DNA of 48,076 bases, from positions 1 to 48,076 of the forward strand of contig NZ_PXWG01000044.1 of NCBI RefSeq assembly GCF_003011965.1, read 5' to 3'. Made by a program: the position numbers and the translations under genes. Of the stretch, positions 8,205-17,989 are shown one piece after another; within the stretch, counting starts at the first letter, position 1, and each line of letters begins with the position of its first letter. Under the pieces are notes generated by a model, which saw only the letters and a program-made list of their open reading frames with translations, was not told the origin of the DNA and did no database searches. This DNA comes from Streptosporangium nondiastaticum (GTDB lineage Bacteria > Actinomycetota > Actinomycetes > Streptomycetales > Streptomycetaceae).

Positions 8205-8903
8205 CTAACCGGCCCGGCGGCGCTGTCCCCCGTAGAAGATGGTGGCGGCGGTCAGCAGGCCGAGGCCCGCGGAGGCGTAGACCGCGATGCGGGTGCTGTC
8301 CTGCTGGTCGGGGCCGTCGGGCAGCCGGGGTTCGAGCAGGCCGAGCGGGTCCTTGCGGATCTCGACGCGGTCGCCTTCCCGGGCCTGTCCGAAGCAGTTC
8401 TGCTGCTCGGACACCGAGTGCTTCTCGTGGCCGCCGCCGGTCTCCTCGACGGTGCAGAACATGCTGGCGCCCTTCCGGGCGTGCCGGTCGGTCACCTCGG
8501 TCACCACGGCCGGGACCGGCTCGCCCACGGTCTTCATGTAGACCTCGTACATCGCGGGGCCCGCGAAGAGCATCAGCGCGAAGCCGCCGACCGAGGCGAG
8601 CGTCGCGGCCCCGGCGCGGTGCCAGACGCCCCCGATCAGACAGGCGGTGACCGCGACCCCCGCCATCATGACGACCACACCGAGCAACAGCACCCACTGG
8701 GCGAGCCCGGCGCCGAACAACAGCAGGGCGGTGAGCCCGACGGCCCACAGCAGGGACCCGAGGGCCTTCCGTGCGCCGGACACAGGCACTGGCGGGCGGT
8801 ACACCGGACCTTTGACCGTTCCACCGGGTACCACGGTCGTCGCCTCGCGCCCGCCCATTGTCTCCTGCCCCTGCCGTCCACTCGTTTCACTCATCGCCGT
8901 CAC
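8205..8903 (-). CDS. Membrane protein of unknown function
   Basis: 232 residues with a Thr/Gly-rich N-terminus (~1-45), two or three membrane helices (~45-65, 70-95 and 100-118), an extracytoplasmic or cytoplasmic globular domain (~120-205) with two cysteines (SMFCTVEE and EQQNCFGQ) and a final membrane helix (~208-225). The globular part, with strand-rich text ending GDRVEIRKDP, resembles DUF3592-like domains. An alternative start is ATG 8894. It sits 21 bp downstream of the glycosyltransferase, so they may be co-transcribed. Confidence 0.6.
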   Translation of the reverse strand: MTAMSETSGRQGQETMGGREATTVVPGGTVKGPVYRPPVPVSGARKALGSLLWAVGLTALLLFGAGLAQWVLLLGVVVMMAGVAVTACLIGGVWHRAGAATLASVGGFALMLFAGPAMYEVYMKTVGEPVPAVVTEVTDRHARKGASMFCTVEETGGGHEKHSVSEQQNCFGQAREGDRVEIRKDPLGLLEPRLPDGPDQQDSTRIAVYASAGLGLLTAATIFYGGQRRRAG

Positions 8904-8924
8904 ACTAACGGCACACGGAGGGGC

Positions 8925-10928
8925 TCAACGCTTCGCCAGCCGCCTGCGCACCGCCTTCAGCAGTTCCACGCGGCCGACGCGCAGGGTCAGGGCGTCGCGT
9001 CCCGGGAGCGGCTTCGCATACCAAGGGAGGCCGAATCGCCGCCAGCGGGCGGGCTTCAGGGACGGCTGGGGCGGTACGGGTACGGACCACTCCTTGTCCG
9101 CCACGGCGAGGCTGAGCGTCAGTTCCCGTTCGCCGGGGATCGTGCAGGGGATCCGTACGGTGAAAGTCCCGTCGGAGGGCGCGGGTTCGACCCGGATGCG
9201 CTCCTCCTCGCCGTGCGGCCCCGCGGCTCGTACGGTCAGGGCGCCCTGAGGCCGGCTCGCCAGGCCGCAGCGGCCCTTCACGACGAGGGTGGCCGGGGCG
9301 TCGGCGGACCACTCCGCGCCGGTGACACGCAGGTGCGGCCGTACGCGGTGGCGGGTCTCGCCCACGTCCAGGGTGAGGTTGCCGTAAGGCTTGGTGGTGT
9401 AGAGGGCGACCGCCGTGCCCGTGTCCGTGACGAGCATGGTCGTCGCCGTGGTCACGGAGTCCGCGCGGCTGCTGCCGAGGCGGACTTCCTTCACGATGCC
9501 CTGGGCGCCGACGGCGAGTGAGAGGTCCCAGAGGCCGGGCGTCAGGGACGCGAGGTCGACCGTCACGTCGTACCCGGCCAGGTCGTAGGTGTACAGGCCG
9601 CCGTCCTCGTCGGCGCCCAGGCCCGGCGTCGGGGTGTGATGGACGGGGAGACGGCGCTCCGCGTCCGTCCCGCGCTTGCGGAGGACGAGTTCGGTGGTGA
9701 CGTCCCGCGTGGAGATGCGGTGGATGCGGGCGTGACCCGTGAGGCGCAGGCCCGTGGCGCTGATGCCGGCGGAGTCGACGCGGTGGCGGACGGGCAGTTC
9801 GGCGGTGATGTCGTAGCAGTCCTCGGGGATGTTGAGCGCGGGATCGCGGAAGTACGGGTAGAGGGCGTAAGCCCGGCCCGCCTCGATCCGGAGCTCCGGG
9901 CCCGTGGCGACCTTGGCGGCGAGGGTGGTGATGCCGTACGTCGCGGCGCCCCGGTCGAGCTCCCAGTGGACGAGGGTGAGGAGTTCGTCGAGGAGCCGGT
10001 GGCGGATGAGGTGGCAGCGCAGGCGGACCACGGCGGGCAGGCGGGCGGCCAGGCCGTCGGTCCAGTGCAGGGCGACCAAGTCGGCCAGCTCGTAGAGCAG
10101 TTTGTCCTGGGTCTCGCGCTGCGGTTCGCGGCTCAGCTGGAGGACGGCGTCGCGCAGTTCGATCGCGTAGTGCCGGTGCATCAGCGTGTCGCGGCCGGGG
10201 CCGGCGGGGACGCGTGCGGCGACGAGCCCGGTCATCTTCCGGAAGAGGTCGACGCGCGTCCGCGCGGCGTGCTCCTCCGCGGTGATGTTGTTGCCGTCCT
10301 CGCGGGCGACCCAGTGGACGCAGTCGTGGTCGGCGACGACGGAGATCGCGGCGGCCTCCAGGTAGGCGGTGGCGACGAACGGCTGGTCCTCGCCGATCGA
10401 CAGGCCGGTGTCGAAGCGGAGCCCGAGCCGGTCGATCAGCTCGCGGCGGAACAGCTTCATCGGGTTGAGCGTCCAGTAGACCCGGGAGGAGAAGACGTCC
10501 GTCCGGGGCTGGTTCCGGCGGAACATCGACCCGGGCGCGCGGCGGCCACCCTCCCCCACGATCCGCCCGAGGACGACGTCGGAGCCGTTCTCGTCCGCCG
10601 CCGCGACCATGCGCTCCAGGGCCTCGGGGCCGAGATGGTCGTCCGCGTCGAGGAAGAAGACGTAGCGCCCGGTCGCCCGGTCCAGCCCGAGGTTGCGCGG
10701 GCCCGCCGGGCCGCCGGAGTTGGGTTGGTGGATCACGTGCATCAGCGGCGCCCGCTCCGCCAGGCGGTCCAGCTCGGCCGCCGTACCGTCCGTGGAACCG
10801 TCGTCGACGGCTATGAGCTCGATCCGGTCCGCCCCGAGGGACTGGCGGAGGACGGAGCCGACGCTGCGGGTCACGTACGGCATGGCGTCGAACGCGGCGA
10901 TGATGACCGTGACTTCGGGCCCAGGCAC
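8925..10928 (-). CDS. Family 2 glycosyltransferase with long C-terminal beta-rich region
   Basis: 667 residues. Residues 5-230 are a GT-A fold GT2 domain: VTVIIAAFDA start, UDP-binding VDDGSTDGT (41-49) and the DXD-type motif FFLDADD (91-97), then an acceptor-side SIGEDQPF block. The middle (~240-330) is helical. Residues ~340-640 are strand-rich repeats resembling the C-terminal domains of teichoic-acid-polymerase-like and other cell-wall GT2 enzymes. No membrane segment, so it is cytoplasmic or peripheral. Likely transfers sugar to a cell-surface polymer. Transcribed away from the 18-bp palindrome at 11037. Confidence 0.8.
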   Translation of the reverse strand: MPGPEVTVIIAAFDAMPYVTRSVGSVLRQSLGADRIELIAVDDGSTDGTAAELDRLAERAPLMHVIHQPNSGGPAGPRNLGLDRATGRYVFFLDADDHLGPEALERMVAAADENGSDVVLGRIVGEGGRRAPGSMFRRNQPRTDVFSSRVYWTLNPMKLFRRELIDRLGLRFDTGLSIGEDQPFVATAYLEAAAISVVADHDCVHWVAREDGNNITAEEHAARTRVDLFRKMTGLVAARVPAGPGRDTLMHRHYAIELRDAVLQLSREPQRETQDKLLYELADLVALHWTDGLAARLPAVVRLRCHLIRHRLLDELLTLVHWELDRGAATYGITTLAAKVATGPELRIEAGRAYALYPYFRDPALNIPEDCYDITAELPVRHRVDSAGISATGLRLTGHARIHRISTRDVTTELVLRKRGTDAERRLPVHHTPTPGLGADEDGGLYTYDLAGYDVTVDLASLTPGLWDLSLAVGAQGIVKEVRLGSSRADSVTTATTMLVTDTGTAVALYTTKPYGNLTLDVGETRHRVRPHLRVTGAEWSADAPATLVVKGRCGLASRPQGALTVRAAGPHGEEERIRVEPAPSDGTFTVRIPCTIPGERELTLSLAVADKEWSVPVPPQPSLKPARWRRFGLPWYAKPLPGRDALTLRVGRVELLKAVRRRLAKR

Positions 10929-11036
10929 GGCACCAGGCTCCGCCCGCGGGCCCCGCGGACTCCACAGTTCCGCAGAATCCGCAGCCCGGAATGGCTTTAT
11001 CGGGGAAAAGTCGCCATCAGAGCCGCCCCACCCGCA

Positions 11037-11054
11037 ACTTAGGTTAACCTAAGT
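11037..11054. promoter_or_regulatory. 18-bp perfect palindrome, candidate operator
   Basis: ACTTAGGTTAACCTAAGT reads identically on both strands and lies 25 bp before the hydrolase start, between it and the divergent glycosyltransferase. Its outer halves equal those of the DtxR/IdeR iron box (TTAGGTTAGGCTAACCTAA) but the five central bases are absent, so binding by an iron regulator is uncertain. Confidence 0.5.
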
Positions 11055-11078
11055 CCCCCTTCGTCGAGGACGGTCACG

Positions 11079-12044
11079 ATGCAGCGACTGCAGCAGCACA
11101 GCCAGGGCACACCCGGTATCGCACGGACCCGTGACGGCCGGGAGTTGCACTTCATGGAGCTCGCCGGACCGGTCGGCGGCGACGCCTCCGCGACGGCCGT
11201 GGACGCCCCCGTCACGGAGGTGGACGCCCCCGTGACGGTGGTGTTCGAAGGCGGCCTGGCGTCGGTCCGCTCGTACTGGGCGCTCGTCCAGCAAGCCGTG
11301 GCGGGCTCGGCGCGAGCGGTGGTCTACGACCGCAGCGGCCTCGGCCGCAGCGCCCCCGACCCGTCGGGGCAACGCCGTCTCGCCCGGCTCGCCGACGACT
11401 TGGGTGACCTGCTCGACCGCCTCGGGCCGGGCCCGTACGTGCTGGTCGGGCACAGCTGGGGCGGCCCGGTCATACGGCTCGCCGCGGCGGCCCGGCCCGG
11501 GCGGATCGCCGGCCTGGTGCTGGTCGACCCCACGGACGAGGCCTGCGACCTGCTCTTCGACAACTCCATTCGCCGCCTGGAGAAGGTCCGGTACGGGGCC
11601 GCCCTGCTGCTGGCGCGCCTGGGGCTGCTCGGCCTCCTCTTCCGCAAGGTGACGGCCGCCCTGCCGCCCGACGCGGCCGCCGACATGCGTGCGGAGGCGT
11701 TCACCGTCGCGACGATGCGCACGATGGGCGCCGAGCAGGCCGGCATCGCGGCGGACCTGCGCGCCCTGCGCGACGACCCGCCGGTCCTCGGTGACATCCC
11801 CGTCACCGTCATCTCCGCGACCCTGCCCACCCCGGGGATGAACGCACAGGCCCGCGCGTCCATCAACGCGGCGCACGCCCACCGGGCCGGGCAGTCGCCC
11901 CGCGGGCGGCACGTGCTCGCGCGGCACGCGGATCACATGGTGCCGACGGCGGAACCCGGCATCATCGTGGCGGAGGTGGAACGCCTGCTGGAGGCGGCGG
12001 GGCAGCGGGATCAATGGGAACAGAACGGGCAGGTCACGCCATAG
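11079..12044 (+). CDS. Alpha/beta-hydrolase fold protein
   Basis: 321 residues. An oxyanion-region strand VVFEGGLASVRSYW, the segment VVYDRSGLGRS and the nucleophile elbow GHSWGG (Ser126) identify the fold. A cap region (~170-220) precedes an acid strand near VTVISATLPTPG and the likely catalytic His in RHADHMVP. No signal peptide, so an intracellular esterase, peptidase or epoxide-hydrolase-like enzyme. Residues ~41-53 contain a small in-frame duplication, VDAPVTE/VDAPVTV (bases 11199-11237, period 21). The 18-bp palindrome immediately upstream suggests regulated expression. Confidence 0.8.
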   Translation: MQRLQQHSQGTPGIARTRDGRELHFMELAGPVGGDASATAVDAPVTEVDAPVTVVFEGGLASVRSYWALVQQAVAGSARAVVYDRSGLGRSAPDPSGQRRLARLADDLGDLLDRLGPGPYVLVGHSWGGPVIRLAAAARPGRIAGLVLVDPTDEACDLLFDNSIRRLEKVRYGAALLLARLGLLGLLFRKVTAALPPDAAADMRAEAFTVATMRTMGAEQAGIAADLRALRDDPPVLGDIPVTVISATLPTPGMNAQARASINAAHAHRAGQSPRGRHVLARHADHMVPTAEPGIIVAEVERLLEAAGQRDQWEQNGQVTP

Positions 12045-12083
12045 CGGGATAGATTAGGCGGAGGTCCACGAGAGGAGACCCGC

Positions 12084-12164
12084 ATGTCCTCCAAGCGACG
12101 CCGCAAGAAGAAGGCCCGCGCCCGCCGCAAGGCCGCGAACCACGGCAGGCGCCCACAGTGCTGA
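12084..12164 (+). CDS. bL37-like ribosomal mini-protein (26 aa)
   Basis: Encodes a 26-residue, extremely basic peptide: an Arg/Lys-rich run SKRRRKKKARARRK followed by AANHGRRPQC. The ANHGxRP ending preceded by a basic run is the signature of actinobacterial ribosomal protein bL37, a ~24-residue peptide first seen in mycobacterial ribosomes. A strong Shine-Dalgarno (GAGAGGAG, 12070-12077) sits 6-8 bp before ATG 12084. Located 39 bp after the hydrolase. The Cys at the end differs from the mycobacterial form. It may instead be a paralogue or an unrelated basic peptide. Confidence 0.6.
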   Translation: MSSKRRRKKKARARRKAANHGRRPQC

Positions 12165-12208
12165 GCACGCGCCTCTGAGGCTACGGCGACGCGTCAGTCG
12201 GCGACGCG

Positions 12209-13402
12209 TCAGCGGCTGTGCCGGACGCGGAACCGGATGCCCGCCGCCTCCAGCCGCCCGATCAGCGCGTCCCCCATCGCCGTGGCCGTCGTGACCTGCC
12301 CCGAGGTCTTCGGCAGGTCGTCCAGGGCGAGGCACAGCGACGCCTCCGCGAGGATCTTCGCCGTCTCGCCGTAGCCCGGGTCGCCGCCCGTGACCTCGGT
12401 GAACACGCGCCGTCCGCCGCCTTCCCCGACGGCCCGCACCTGGAACCAGGCGCGGGCCCGCTGCTCCTCGCTCGGCCCCCGGCCCGGCTCCCAGCGGCGG
12501 GAGATCCAGGAGCGGACGGGAGCGACCTGCGCGGCGGCCGCCAGCGCGGCCAGGCCCACCGGCCCGGCCAGGGCCATGGGCAGCGTCTTCACGGACGCGT
12601 AGTGCCGGTAGCGGAAGTCGGGGCCGTAGCGTTCCAGGGCCGCGGCCGAGCGGCGCACGACCTGGGGGTCGAGCGTGGGCATCGGCAGCGCCCACGTGCC
12701 CGTCTCCTTGCTGAACCGCGGCGCGCCCAGCGGGGCCCGGACCCGGCGCCCGGCCGGCTGCGGCTCGTACCGGCTCCGTTCCTCCGCCGCGGCCTTCGCC
12801 TGCCGCTGCCGCGCGGCGATCAGCATCGACGTGGCCAGCGTCCCGCCGGAGATGAGCCCCGACGCCCGGACGAAGCCGTCGACCGTCAGCGGCACCCCTT
12901 CCGGCAGCTGCTGGACGGTGAAGTACGCGAGGAGGTCGTGCGGGACGGAGTCGAAGCCGCAGGCGTGCACGATCCGCGCGCCGGTCCTGCGTGCCTCGGC
13001 ATCGTGGCGCACGTACGTGAGGTCCACGAACTCCGGCTCGCCGGTGAGGTCGGTGTAGTCGGTGCCGGCTTCCGCGCAGGCCGCCACCAGCTCCCGGCCG
13101 TGGCGGATGTACGGGCCGACGGTCGAGGCGACGACGTGCGCGGACCCGGCCAGCTCGCGCATGGCGTCTGGATCGGCCGCATCTGCCGTCACGAGATCCG
13201 GCTCAGCGGCCCGTACGGGGTCGAGCGCGGCCAGCCGCTCGCGGAGCCGCTCCAGCTTCGCGCGGCTGCGCCCGGCGAGGGCCCACCGGAGCCCCTCGGG
13301 GGCGTTCTCCAGCAGGTATTCGGCGGTGAGCTGCCCGACGAACCCCGTGGCGCCGAAGAGCACGAGGTCGTACGGCCGTTCAGAGCCGTTCCGCCGGTTC
13401 AT
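12209..13402 (-). CDS. Saccharopine dehydrogenase-like NAD(P)-binding reductase
   Basis: 397 residues from ATG 13402, directly preceded by GGAGG. The N-terminal Rossmann fold (YDLVLFGATGFVGQLTAEYL) has the GxTGFxG nucleotide loop and a basic second strand end (AGRSRAKLERL), suggesting NADP(H). The middle carries GPYIRHGRELVAACAEAGTDYTDLTGE and ACGFDSVPHD, the hallmarks of the saccharopine dehydrogenase-like / trans-acting enoyl reductase family (Mycobacterium Rv2953 type). One hydrophobic segment (~290-310, LAGPVGLAALAAAAQ) may contact membrane. Family members reduce lipid intermediates; substrate here unknown. Not true lysine-pathway saccharopine dehydrogenase. Confidence 0.8.
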   Translation of the reverse strand: MNRRNGSERPYDLVLFGATGFVGQLTAEYLLENAPEGLRWALAGRSRAKLERLRERLAALDPVRAAEPDLVTADAADPDAMRELAGSAHVVASTVGPYIRHGRELVAACAEAGTDYTDLTGEPEFVDLTYVRHDAEARRTGARIVHACGFDSVPHDLLAYFTVQQLPEGVPLTVDGFVRASGLISGGTLATSMLIAARQRQAKAAAEERSRYEPQPAGRRVRAPLGAPRFSKETGTWALPMPTLDPQVVRRSAAALERYGPDFRYRHYASVKTLPMALAGPVGLAALAAAAQVAPVRSWISRRWEPGRGPSEEQRARAWFQVRAVGEGGGRRVFTEVTGGDPGYGETAKILAEASLCLALDDLPKTSGQVTTATAMGDALIGRLEAAGIRFRVRHSR

Positions 13403-13513
13403 GGAGCCTCCGGCCGAGTCCGCTGCGATCGAAGTCACCGGGCATACGTCCCTTCTCGCGTCCGAACAGCATCGAACCCATTGTCCACATCCGGCTGACG
13501 TGCGCTCAGGAAA

Positions 13514-13551
13514 CACCGACGCCCCGCTTCCGCACCGACGCCCCGCTTCCG
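13514..13551 (+). repeat. Perfect 19-bp tandem duplication
   Basis: CACCGACGCCCCGCTTCCG occurs twice back-to-back (13514-13532 and 13533-13551) in the 368-bp gap between the reductase and the secreted repeat protein. No gene is supported in the gap apart from these repeats and the palindrome at 13721. Confidence 0.8.
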
Positions 13552-13720
13552 GCCCGCACCGGCACCGGCCGCACGCCCGGCGCCCCCGGACGCGCGGCGC
13601 CGCGGCCGCGCACGCGGCGGACCCGTATGCCCATGCACGAACCGGTGGTGGGGAACGGTTCCGGTGGGGGCGCAACGGCCGCCGGGCCCATGCTCATGTG
13701 CGAACAGCGCGGTTCTCAGG

Positions 13721-13735
13721 GGCGAACGGTTCGCC
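13721..13735. promoter_or_regulatory. 15-bp inverted repeat before the secreted repeat protein
   Basis: GGCGAAC-G-GTTCGCC is a perfect inverted repeat 36 bp before ATG 13771; flanking GG/CC extends the dyad imperfectly. Could be an operator or a 5' hairpin. Short dyads are common in GC-rich DNA, hence low confidence. Confidence 0.3.
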
Positions 13736-13770
13736 TCCCCGGCACCACGCGCAGAAACGGCAGGACGACC

Positions 13771-14313
13771 ATGCCAGTGCACCCGCTCCCGCTCGCCCGG
13801 CGGTCCGCGATCCTCGTGGCCGCCGCAACACTGGCCGCCCTGGCCCCCGGCACGGCCCGGGCCGACTCCCCGGCACCGGCGCCGATCAAGAACGAGGGGG
13901 CCGGGTGGTACCTCGACAGCGGCGGTGACACCTCCTCCGCGAAGGCGCCCTCGTACACGACGAAGTACACGGGCGAGCCGGCGTCGGCGCCCGGCAACCT
14001 GAAGTGGTCCTACGACGCCTCGACCAAGCTCATCAAGAACGAGGCGAACGGCTGGTACCTGGGCAGCGGCGGCGACTCCTCGTCCGACAAGGCCCCCGCG
14101 TACACCACCAAGTACACGGGCGACCCGGCCTCCGCTCCCCCGCAGCTCAAGTGGTCCTACGACGCCTCCACCAAGCTCGTCAAGAACGAGGGGAACGGCT
14201 GGTACCTGGGCAGCAGCGGCGACGACTACGGCAAGGCGCCCGCGTACACCACGAAGTACACCGGCAGCCCGGCGTCGGCGCCGGCGCCGCTGAAGTGGTC
14301 GATATCGTCCTAG
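13771..14313 (+). CDS. Secreted protein of three ~48-residue repeats (beta-trefoil-like)
   Basis: 180 residues from ATG 13771 with AGGA upstream. A Sec signal peptide (~1-33: basic, hydrophobic, ending GTARADS) is followed by three imperfect repeats of 45-49 residues, each KNEgnGWYLgSgGD...KAPaYTTKYTG.PASAP..LKWSyd. The repeats start at about residues 36, 85 and 134. Three sequential units with a conserved WYL near the start and LKW near the end are the classic shape of a beta-trefoil lectin fold (compare QxW repeats), so carbohydrate binding is a reasonable but unproven guess. Exported and freely diffusing; no enzymatic domain. A strong terminator follows at 14319. Confidence 0.7.
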   Translation: MPVHPLPLARRSAILVAAATLAALAPGTARADSPAPAPIKNEGAGWYLDSGGDTSSAKAPSYTTKYTGEPASAPGNLKWSYDASTKLIKNEANGWYLGSGGDSSSDKAPAYTTKYTGDPASAPPQLKWSYDASTKLVKNEGNGWYLGSSGDDYGKAPAYTTKYTGSPASAPAPLKWSISS

Positions 14314-14318
14314 GCGCC

Positions 14319-14348
14319 CCGGGTCCCCCGGGTGACCGGGGGACCCGG
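14319..14348 (+). terminator. Hairpin terminator after the secreted repeat protein
   Basis: CCGGGTCCCCCGG-GTGA-CCGGGGGACCCGG: a perfect 13-bp stem with a GTGA loop, six bases after the stop codon. No U-tract, as is normal in streptomycetes. Confidence 0.7.
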
Positions 14349-14386
14349 ATGTCCGTCCGCTACGGCGCCGCGCCCCGCAAAGCGGT

Positions 14387-14655
14387 TCAGTCCTCCCAGG
14401 GCCGGCGGGCGTCGCGGCCGCGCTCCAGCAGCGGCACCATGCGGAACGCCTCGTCGGGCGGAAGGGGAACTGCCCGGAGCGGGCGACCTCTTCGGGGTCG
14501 GCGATCCGCGCGGCCGCCTGCCCGGCGACCTCGTCACTGACGCCGGCCTGGTCGAAGTTGCGCAGGTTGCGGACCAGGGCCATGGTCCCCATGGACGGGA
14601 TGACGGCCTCCCGCGCCGCCGCGTCCATCGGCCCCTGCAGCCAGCCCGCCGACAC
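14387..14655 (-). pseudogene. TROVE-domain (Ro60-like) gene remnant
   Basis: From about 14655 the minus strand reads SAGWLQGPMDAAAREAVIPS, then MGTMALVRNLRNFDQAGVSD and EEVARSGQFPFR. This matches the helical repeat part of bacterial TROVE/Rsr proteins, which bind Y-RNA-like RNAs. At ~14455 the match stops and the frame runs into unrelated text. A +1/-1 shift gives PDEAFRMVPLLERGRDARRP and WED then stop at 14387, which looks like another protein's C-terminus. Both the N-terminal half and the vWA-like domain of a TROVE protein are absent, so this is a broken fragment. Confidence 0.5.
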
Positions 14656-14679
14656 GCCCTTGTGTGCGGGAGGCGGGGG

Positions 14680-17120
14680 TTATTCCCGCATGCCCATGAC
14701 GTCGATGGCTCGTCCCTGTGTCGTGCGCCAGGTCGACAGGACCGCCGCAACCGTCGCGACGACCATGCACAGTGCCGCGGTGTGCCAGATATCCGGCCAG
14801 GGGACGGTCAGTCGGGGGGACGTGACGATGCGCTCCAGTGACAGTCTCTGCGTGGCGATCACGGCAGCGCCGGCGCCGAGCGCCAGGACCGTTCCGATCG
14901 CCGCTGCCAGTACCGCCTCCGCGCCCACCATGCGCAGCGTCTGGGCGCGGGTGCCACCGGCGAGATGGAGAGCGGCGAGTTCGCGGCGTCGGCCGGCCGC
15001 CGCCATGATGAGGGTGTTGGCGACCGAGATCAGTGAGTAGCCCACCGAGATGCCGAGGATGACCGTCGCTGCCGTGGCTGTCTTCTGCGCGTGGGCGTCC
15101 TTCACGCGGGCGAAGTAGGCCTCCGCCGGGCCGGTTTCGACCGGCTGGTGGGCGAGGGCGGCGGCCAGTCGCTGCCGTACGTCCTTGATGTCGGCACCGG
15201 GGCGGAGCGTCACCCAGGCATGCTTCACGTCCGTGCCGGCGGGTGCCCGGGCGGCGGACAGGAAGGTGGCGTCCCCGTCGAGGCCGGTCTGGATGATGGC
15301 GCCGATCCTCGCCGGGCGGCGGGAGCCGTCCGGCAGCCAGGTGTAGACGTGCTGTCCGAGGGTGAGGTTGTCGCTCTTGGCGGTCCTCTCGTCGATGACG
15401 AGGAAGTCGTCGCCCAGGTTCTTCAGGGATCCCTCGATCACCTTAGGGGTGAAGACGCTGCCCAGGGCGCGGGAGGGAACGGCCTGGCCGGTGAGGGTGT
15501 CGACGACCTCGCCCTTCAGGGTGCTCACGTAGATCCGCATGGGGGCCACCGTCGTCACCGTGGTGCCGGGCACGGCACGCAGGGCCTGGACGGTCTGGTC
15601 GTTCAGGGCCGAGCCCTGCTGGGGGGTGACGACGAAATCGGCCCGGGTCTGCCGGCGGGCCTGATCGACCCTGGCCCGGTCGCCCGCGACCTGGACGCAC
15701 AGCATGGTGGCCACCAGGCCCACGGCGACCACGACGGGAACGACGGTGGAGACGGTGCGGCGGCGGGCGTTGAGCATGTTCTGGCGCACCAGGAGGGGGC
15801 CGGCGCCGAAGCGGGTCAGCGGCCAGGTCAGCAGGCGGGCGATCGGCCAGACGACGACCGGGGACAGCAGTGCGAAGGCGCCTGTGAACAGGAGGGGGAC
15901 CGCGCCGTACTTGCGCGGGTTGACCGCGATCTCCGGGGTGTCCCGGAGCGCGTAGCCCGTGATGACCGCGCCGGCCAGCATGCCGAGACCGAGCAGCCAG
16001 CGCGGCGCGGTCATGGAACGGCGGTTCGCGGCGGCGTCGCGCAGCGCCTCGACCGGGCGCACCCTGGAGGCGCGCAGGGCGACGGTGGCCGCTCCGGCCA
16101 GGGCTGAGGCGACGCCCAGGAGGAAGGCGAGGAGGAGCGCGAAGGGATTGACCCCGATCTCGAACCATCGCGGGGCGACCCCGTGGTCGATCATCCAGGT
16201 GTTCAGGGCGCCCGAGGCGACCGTGCCCAGGACACAGCCCACGGCGGCCGCGGCGGCACCCACCAGGGCGGACTCGGTCAGCACCATGCGGCGTACCTGC
16301 CGGGGTGTGCCGCCCACCAGGCGGAGCAGGGCCAGTTCGCGGCGGCGCTGGTCCACGACGAAGGCGAAGGTGGCGATGACGATGAAGGCCGCCACCGACG
16401 TGGCGATGGCCATCGTGGTACCCGCCATGGAGCTGGCGCCGGCCAGCGCGTTCGCGCCGCCGGACGGGTCGGGGTCGGCTTTCACGCGGTCGTTCCCGTC
16501 GAGGACGAGCATGCCGTGGCCGGCGGCCTTCCTGATGTCTTCGACGTCCGCGTTCCCGGTGACCACCAGGGCGTTGACGGGCGGCGAGATCCGGGCCGCC
16601 TCGGCGTCCGTGAAGAACACCGCGTCCTCGAACCAGACCTGATCGGTGACACCGACGACCTGATAGGCGCCGACACCGGCCGGGGTGCTGATCTGCACGG
16701 TGCGGCCGAGCCGGGACCGGGATCCGCCGCCGATGACGACCTGGTCCCGGGCCGTCGGGGCGTGGCCCGCAGCGAGGCGGTACGGCGCGAACCGGGCGAC
16801 GGACCAGCCGTGGCCCACGCCCGCCGAACCGTCGTGCGTCACATCGAAGGTGCGGTCGGCAGTCACCTCGGCGTCGGTGGCGATGCGCGCGACCGTGCGG
16901 GCGGGGACGGCTGCGGGCCGGCGCACGGGATCACCGCGAGGATCGGCGGGCACCACCACGCTGTCCGCCCGGCTGAAGCGCTGCGGCCCGGAGTGCGGAG
17001 TCCCCGTGGTGGCGAAGAGGGTGAGGGCCATCATCGCGATCATGGCGGTGCCGAGAGCGAGCGCGACGAACGCGCCCAGGAAGCTGACCCACCGGGTGCG
17101 GACGGTGGCCATGGCGATGC

Positions 17121-17127
<7 letters not shown>
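14680..17127 (-). CDS. ABC transporter permease with two FtsX domains
   Basis: 815 residues, GTG start at 17127 overlapping the ATPase stop (alternative ATG 17112). One N-terminal membrane helix (~14-40), a large extracytoplasmic domain (~45-240), a first FtsX block of three helices (~250-370), a fourth helix with following segments (~385-450), a second extracytoplasmic domain (~455-680) and a second FtsX block (~685-800) containing GVRAQTLRMVGAEA-type text. This is the duplicated architecture of actinobacterial MacB/LolC-like exporters. Forms an exporter with the LolD-type ATPase just upstream. Cargo, for example an antimicrobial peptide or lipid, is unknown. Confidence 0.88.
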
Positions 17128-17909
<782 letters not shown>

Positions 17910-17989
17910 TCTCGCGCCTTTTCCTCGGGGTGTTCACGAAACATCACGCTCACGCTAGGTGTTGCCGCGATGGCGGTGCCTCCGGGTCC

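Noticed and set aside
7791..8208. Plus-strand reading frame continuing past the transposase piece
   Set aside because: Only the part up to ~7790 resembles a transposase; the rest is opposite the minus-strand 116-residue gene and reads as noise.
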